Translations under genes and position numbers: made by a program
Assembly: GCA_937995335.1 (NCBI GenBank)
Contig: CALKIH010000010.1
Span: forward strand, 33,013 to 97,012
Direction: 5' to 3'
DNA from: UBA2357 sp002344625
GTDB taxonomy: Bacteria > Pseudomonadota > Gammaproteobacteria > Burkholderiales > Rhodocyclaceae
DNA length: 64,000 nucleotides
In this document: piece after piece, positions 60,383 through 64,000 of the stretch
Position numbering within the stretch: the first letter of the stretch is position 1
Layout: each line of letters begins with the position of its first letter
Notes under the pieces: model-generated
The model's database searches: none
What the model was told of the DNA's origin: nothing
What the model saw: the letters and a program-made list of their open reading frames with translations, nothing else

Positions 60383-61345
60383 TCACAGATGGCGCCTGAA
60401 AAAACTCACCACCCGCTTGCGTGACACCTGTGCCTTTTCAACATCCGGTTGGAGATCCACCTCGGGAACCACACCGGTCTCGAAGTAACTACCCTGGTCC
60501 CCGAAGATATCCGGCACCGTGATCGGAACCATGAGCCTGTCCCAGGCGTGATAGGCACCCCGATACTCCACCACTTCGACGACCTTTTTATTGATGACGT
60601 TCACTTCTTGCGCCAACGCCCTGCAAGGACCGGCGCCATTATCGTAATCGTCCTTGGATCCAACCTGGATCAGCACTGGAGCACCGGTGAGATTCCGAAA
60701 CGTCGTCCCCACCGCCTCCGCCGGCAGGCCAAAAAAACCCATGTTGGCCCCGTGGCACACGGGATAGTTGGCGACATGGGCCTTGAACCTCAAGGCATGA
60801 CCACCAAACGCCATGGCATACGTCTGCTCGCTCGTCGCAAGGCTGGCCACACCCCCAAGCGAAAACCCGAGCACACCGACACGGTCGGCCGCAACACCGG
60901 GCACAGTTCCCAGAAACGCAAGCGCGGCAAACGCATCGGGGTAGACAGCGATCGGCGCCAGCGGTCTGTCGGCCGGGCTCATCACCCCACGCGCCTCCCA
61001 CATGTCGATCTCCAGTGTCGCCACACCAGCCTCGTTCAATGCTTCTGCATAGAAGGTGCCGGTGGCATCGATACCGCCCGAACTGTGCAGTATGACGACC
61101 GCCGGAAGCTTGCGTCTGCTCGATACGCAGCGGCTCTTGCCGCCGCCCGGCTCCGGTATGCGGAGGGTACCCTTGACCACCAGCGGCGTAGCCGGCTGAG
61201 TACTCGGATCGAAGGACTCAAATTCAACGAACGACATGCCCGACAACGATCCATCACGACACCCGCTGCTTCCCCCCGCCTCGACAAGCGGTGAAAACAG
61301 ACAGAACATGGCACTGGTCAACAGGTACATCGCAGGCTTGGACAT
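60383..61345 (-). CDS. Secreted dienelactone hydrolase-family protein
   Basis: 320 aa. ATG 61345 is chosen because GGAG lies upstream and the longer frame starts only with TTG. A signal peptide ends near residue 24 (LVEAGG). The alpha/beta hydrolase core has VVILHSSGGIDATGTFYAEALNEAGVATLEID, the nucleophile serine in GVLGFSLGGVAS, GSKDDYDNG with a likely catalytic aspartate and the histidine in GAYHAWDRL. Serine replaces the cysteine of true dienelactone hydrolases. Substrate unknown. GC is lower than in the sulfur region. Confidence 0.8.
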   Translation of the reverse strand: MSKPAMYLLTSAMFCLFSPLVEAGGSSGCRDGSLSGMSFVEFESFDPSTQPATPLVVKGTLRIPEPGGGKSRCVSSRRKLPAVVILHSSGGIDATGTFYAEALNEAGVATLEIDMWEARGVMSPADRPLAPIAVYPDAFAALAFLGTVPGVAADRVGVLGFSLGGVASLATSEQTYAMAFGGHALRFKAHVANYPVCHGANMGFFGLPAEAVGTTFRNLTGAPVLIQVGSKDDYDNGAGPCRALAQEVNVINKKVVEVVEYRGAYHAWDRLMVPITVPDIFGDQGSYFETGVVPEVDLQPDVEKAQVSRKRVVSFFRRHL

Positions 61346-61719
61346 GAGTATGTGCTCCAGAAGATGGGACAAGTAAACGCGGACGGAACCCCGGGAGTCT
61401 CAACCAAATCACGCGATGACAAGCCAGGTCGCAAAGCCCGGCCCTACGGATCGGCGAGACCAATCGAACGGCATGATTTGCCGACACTCAGTATAGGCGT
61501 CGCTCTTCCACAATGACAAACAAGAATCGGCCGACCTTGAGCCAGCATGGCAATCGCCATCTATGCGATGAGATATATCGGCCCGGCGGCAAATGCTGGC
61601 CGGCAAAGGCAGTTTCCTAATATTGGAATCAGTTTAGGCGTCCACGGTGGAGGCACGCGGAACCCGCTTTGGCGATCTGCCCAATTGACGCCCAGTCGGT
61701 CGCGGCCGGTCTGCGCCCC
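61346..61719. other. Gap between MaoC-like and hydrolase genes
   Basis: 374 bp of relatively AT-rich sequence. An inverted repeat GCCAGCAT (61541-61548) / ATGCTGGC (61593-61600) and a small ATGGC-AATC-GCCAT hairpin (61550-61563) are the only structures noticed. No T-tract, promoter consensus or open frame of good quality was seen. It probably holds the promoter for the hydrolase gene. Confidence 0.4.
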
Positions 61720-62172
61720 TCAAGGCACGTACCGCTTCACGACGAGGTTTGCCACATAGATCTGAACCTGTTCGTGCTTCTGATTCCGGGTCGTCACCCG
61801 AACTTTGACCATGCCCTGTTCTGGCCTGGATCTTGAAGCCCGCACCTCGAGAACCTCTGTCTCGACGCAGAGCACATCTCCCGGGCGAACCGGCCGAGGC
61901 CATTGGAGTTCATCCAAGCCGGCACCGACGATACCTCCGGCCGGCTTGAATTCGCTTTCGACGATTAGGCGCATCGTCATGGCCGCCGTATGCCAGCCGC
62001 TTGCCGCCAAGCCTCGAAACAGGGTTTCCTGCGCCGCCTCGTCGTCCAGGTGGAAGGGTTGCGGATCGTAGTCGGCAGCGAAGCGTTTGACGGCCGCCTC
62101 ATCCAGTGTCAGACACCCCGAACCAAAGCGCTGACCCACCTCAAGATCGTCGAAATAGTAAATTTCTTTCAT
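61720..62172 (-). CDS. MaoC-family enoyl-CoA hydratase-like protein
   Basis: 150 aa hot-dog fold. It starts KEIYYFDDLEVGQRF and carries the hydratase 2 motif FAADYDPQPFHLDDEAA, with catalytic Asp and His, plus GLAASGWHTAAMTMRL. It hydrates (R)-specific enoyl-CoA or related thioesters. Its gene starts 19 bp after the PaaI-like thioesterase stop, so both probably belong to a small acyl-CoA operon facing the LysR gene. Confidence 0.87.
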   Translation of the reverse strand: MKEIYYFDDLEVGQRFGSGCLTLDEAAVKRFAADYDPQPFHLDDEAAQETLFRGLAASGWHTAAMTMRLIVESEFKPAGGIVGAGLDELQWPRPVRPGDVLCVETEVLEVRASRSRPEQGMVKVRVTTRNQKHEQVQIYVANLVVKRYVP

Positions 62173-62191
62173 GACAGATACGTCACCGGAG

Positions 62192-62623
62192 TCAGGGTTT
62201 CGGCCAGAGAATCATCTGGGTGCAACGGAACAGGGCAATCTTCTTCCCCGTCGCTTCATCCCTCACGATCGCATCCCAGACCTGTGTCGTCTTGCCAAGG
62301 TGCTGAGCCGTGGCGGTGCACGTGACGGCGCCTTCCCGAACCGTGCCCAGGTGATTGCTTTTCAATTCAACCGTCGTGAAAGACTGGGCGCCCGCCGGCA
62401 GATGGGCAATCGTGGCGTTGCCACAGGTGGTATCGGCCAGCGTCACGACACTGCCCGCGTGCAGAAACCCGTTGATGGCGCCATGCAACGGTTTGAGCGA
62501 CATGCGGCTGGTCATCACGTCTTGCCTCAATTCCAGCATCTCTATCCCCAGAAAGCCCGGTAGGCATTCCTGGCTATCCCGATTCAAGGCCCCGGGGCTT
62601 ACGTCCTCGCGCAAGATACTCAT
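62192..62623 (-). CDS. PaaI-type hot-dog thioesterase
   Basis: 143 aa from ATG 62623. It has a hot-dog fold with LPGFLGIEMLELRQDVMTSRM, HGAINGFLHAGSVVTLADTTCGNATIAHLP and VELKSNHLGTVREGAVTCTATAQHLGKTTQVWDAIVRDEATGKKIALFRCTQ. These enzymes hydrolyse acyl- or phenylacetyl-CoA type thioesters. It is divergent from the LysR gene across 131 bp, the classical layout for LysR control. Confidence 0.87.
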   Translation of the reverse strand: MSILREDVSPGALNRDSQECLPGFLGIEMLELRQDVMTSRMSLKPLHGAINGFLHAGSVVTLADTTCGNATIAHLPAGAQSFTTVELKSNHLGTVREGAVTCTATAQHLGKTTQVWDAIVRDEATGKKIALFRCTQMILWPKP

Positions 62624-62738
62624 GGTGCAGTTTTCTCCGTAATCAGGGTTGAGGGGCGATTCGCCCGTAGCCCGCTTGCCGGCTCCATTGTGTTGAATAT
62701 ACGAGCGCTGGGACAAGCGAGTTATTGTAGGTCATGAT

Positions 62739-62751
62739 ATAGATTATCTAT
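62739..62751. promoter_or_regulatory. Palindrome ATAGATTATCTAT, candidate LysR operator
   Basis: A perfect 13-base inverted repeat in the AT-rich divergent gap, 3 bp before the LysR start codon and 116 bp before the thioesterase start. Size and location fit a LysR-type autoregulatory site, but no experimental consensus is known for this regulator. Confidence 0.4.
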
Positions 62752-62754
62752 TTC

Positions 62755-63699
62755 ATGGCTCATTCCATGACCCGATACCCTCCAATGAAATCGTTGCTTG
62801 TCTTCGATGCTGCGATGAGAAGCAAGAGCTTCTCTCTGGCCGCTGACGAGTTGTGCGTGACCCCCGGTGCGATTGGTCAGCAGATCCACAAACTCGAGGA
62901 ATGGCTGGGCGTCACATTGTTCATCCGCCATGTACGGCAGATTCAACCTACCGAGGCGGCACTGAGCTACTGGCAGAAGATCCAGCCGGCACTTGAGCAG
63001 ATTGCCGATGCCAGCACCAGGCTCAAGCATAGCCGCGGCATGGCCGTATTGCTGTCCATGCCCCCCAGCTTTGCGGCCAAGTGGTTCACGCGCCGCATGG
63101 CGAACCTGCTGACGCGACATCCGGGGATCGAACTGCATCTCAATGCCTCATCCGTAATCGTCGACTTCGAGCGCGAGGCGGTCGATCTGGCCATTCGGTA
63201 TTTCAACGGACGGGATACCCGGCTCGATGCCACTTTGATGTTCAACGATGAGGTCCGCGTATTCTGCACACTGGAGTATGCCGAAGCGCGGCTTTTGAAC
63301 ACCCCGGACGCATTGGCCGGAGCCAGCCTGCTTGTAACCAGCGTACAGCCCTACTGGACACAGTGGTTGAGTCGGTTCAGTCGGTTGGATGCCGGGACCG
63401 TGGCCGGCATTCCGCGCATCCACTTCGACCAAGCCCTGATGGCCATCGAAGCCGCAAAGCAGGGTCATGGCGTGGTTCTGGCGAGTCCCCACCTTACCGA
63501 AGACGAGGTGAGCGGGCAGGCATTGATCGAACCCTTTGCGGGGTGCCTCCACCTGGATAACGGCTACTACATCGTGCAACACAACAAGATTGCTTTGAGC
63601 CCGGCTGCTATGCTGGTCAAGCAATGGTTGATCGAAGAGGCCGGCGAGAAGGTTCCGGATAATCCCGGATCGTCCCTGCACCGTGCGACAAGCTGCTGA
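62755..63699 (+). CDS. LysR-family regulator, GcvA-like
   Basis: 314 aa. The N-terminal winged HTH spans residues ~8-65 (LLVFDAAMRSKSFSLAADELCVTPGAIGQQIHKLEEWLGVTLFIR), followed by a linker helix and a substrate-binding domain with RHPGIELHLNASSVIVDFEREAVDLAIRYFNGRD, typical of GcvA-type LysR proteins. No good ribosome site precedes ATG 62755; an ATG four codons on (62767) is possible. It is divergent from the PaaI/MaoC pair, which it probably controls. The effector is unknown. Confidence 0.87.
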   Translation: MAHSMTRYPPMKSLLVFDAAMRSKSFSLAADELCVTPGAIGQQIHKLEEWLGVTLFIRHVRQIQPTEAALSYWQKIQPALEQIADASTRLKHSRGMAVLLSMPPSFAAKWFTRRMANLLTRHPGIELHLNASSVIVDFEREAVDLAIRYFNGRDTRLDATLMFNDEVRVFCTLEYAEARLLNTPDALAGASLLVTSVQPYWTQWLSRFSRLDAGTVAGIPRIHFDQALMAIEAAKQGHGVVLASPHLTEDEVSGQALIEPFAGCLHLDNGYYIVQHNKIALSPAAMLVKQWLIEEAGEKVPDNPGSSLHRATSC

Positions 63700-63863
63700 C
63701 CGACATGACATTGACCGCGCTGCGGCAGCGCGTAGGAAGGCCCGTCGTCGTCCATCGTCGACGCTCTACTGTCGGCGCTAGGCACCACTTGGCGAGCTAG
63801 TGCCGACCTGTTGTCGAACTGTGCCAGCCGGTTGCGCAACCAGAAATGATGATTTGAAAGATA

Positions 63864-63896
63864 GAAATAAAAAGCCCTTTTCAATCAAAGGGCTTT
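63864..63896 (-). terminator. Intrinsic terminator of the tRNA-Ser gene
   Basis: A 10-bp stem AAAGCCCTTT/AAAGGGCTTT with a six-base loop. On the minus strand it ends in a T-rich tail (TTTTTATTTC). It lies just after the 3' end of tRNA-Ser. Confidence 0.85.
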
Positions 63897-63905
63897 AGGC
63901 TTGTG

Positions 63906-63993
<88 letters not shown>

Positions 63994-64000
63994 GCTCGAA

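Noticed and set aside
61541..61600. Inverted repeat GCCAGCAT...ATGCTGGC with 44-base spacing.
   Set aside because: Short arms, no T-tract and no gene end beside it; could occur by chance.

Overview
The window is a GC-rich proteobacterial chromosome segment, most likely betaproteobacterial (Burkholderiales or Rhodocyclales-like). The reasons are GC-rich third codon positions throughout, a groESL preceded by a CIRCE-like operator, a FadL/TodX porin, PepSY and YeeE/YedE proteins, and the family 2A encapsulin locus. The species is not identifiable from the sequence alone. Nearly everything in it concerns acquiring, releasing, assembling or storing sulfur.

Layout. (1) 1-6069 (-): one operon of a MetNIQ-type importer enclosing two tandem SfnB-like flavoproteins and an NtaA-type FMN monooxygenase. 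(2) 6535-9734 (+): a methyltransferase, an orphan hypothetical, and a lower-GC two-gene unit of unrecognised membrane proteins. (3) 9991-15921: a PepSY protein (+), then (-) a 2OG-Fe(II) oxygenase, MetY and a polar amino-acid ABC importer (probably cystine or a similar sulfur amino acid). (4) 16263-20894 (+): a TauABC-type importer, an Asp/Glu racemase-family protein and a CuyA-like PLP sulfo-lyase, together a candidate cysteate (C3-sulfonate) desulfonation operon. (5) 21117-25961 (+): an accessory groESL behind a CIRCE-like element, SsuD, UppP and a small OmpA-family protein; then a transglutaminase on the opposite strand. (6) 36539-27213 (-): a nine-gene operon msuE-sfnG-(degenerate AMP-binding)-livG-livH-livM-SBP-DszC/SfnB-like-livF, with a near-consensus sigma54 promoter and an upstream palindrome. 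(7) 42290-36743 (-): a Dpp/Gsi-type five-gene importer, divergent from a FadL-family porin. (8) 43922-50553: split YeeE/YedE transporter, class II amidotransferase, and a family 2A encapsulin shell gene with its cysteine desulfurase cargo, followed on the other strand by an XRE-cupin regulator and an EpsC-type serine O-acetyltransferase. (9) 50912-53657 (+): a second TauABC-type importer without a dioxygenase. (10) 53887-58919: a secreted repeat protein, CysK, rhodanese, a small hydrolase, a degenerate EAL protein and a sulfate-binding protein. (11) 58977-63993: small membrane and periplasmic proteins, a HicA-like protein, and a lower-GC block (hydrolase, MaoC, PaaI-type thioesterase, LysR) ending at tRNA-Ser(CGA).

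How it fits together (inference). Importers bring in sulfate, sulfonates, sulfones, sulfur amino acids and thiosulfate. FMNH2-dependent and SfnB/DszC-type oxygenases and the sulfo-lyase release sulfite. EpsC, CysK and MetY assimilate sulfide. The encapsulin with its internal cysteine desulfurase may store surplus cysteine sulfur as S(0). A 10-bp AT-rich motif, AACCAATCAA, occurs in four separate intergenic regions beside these genes and is a candidate operator.
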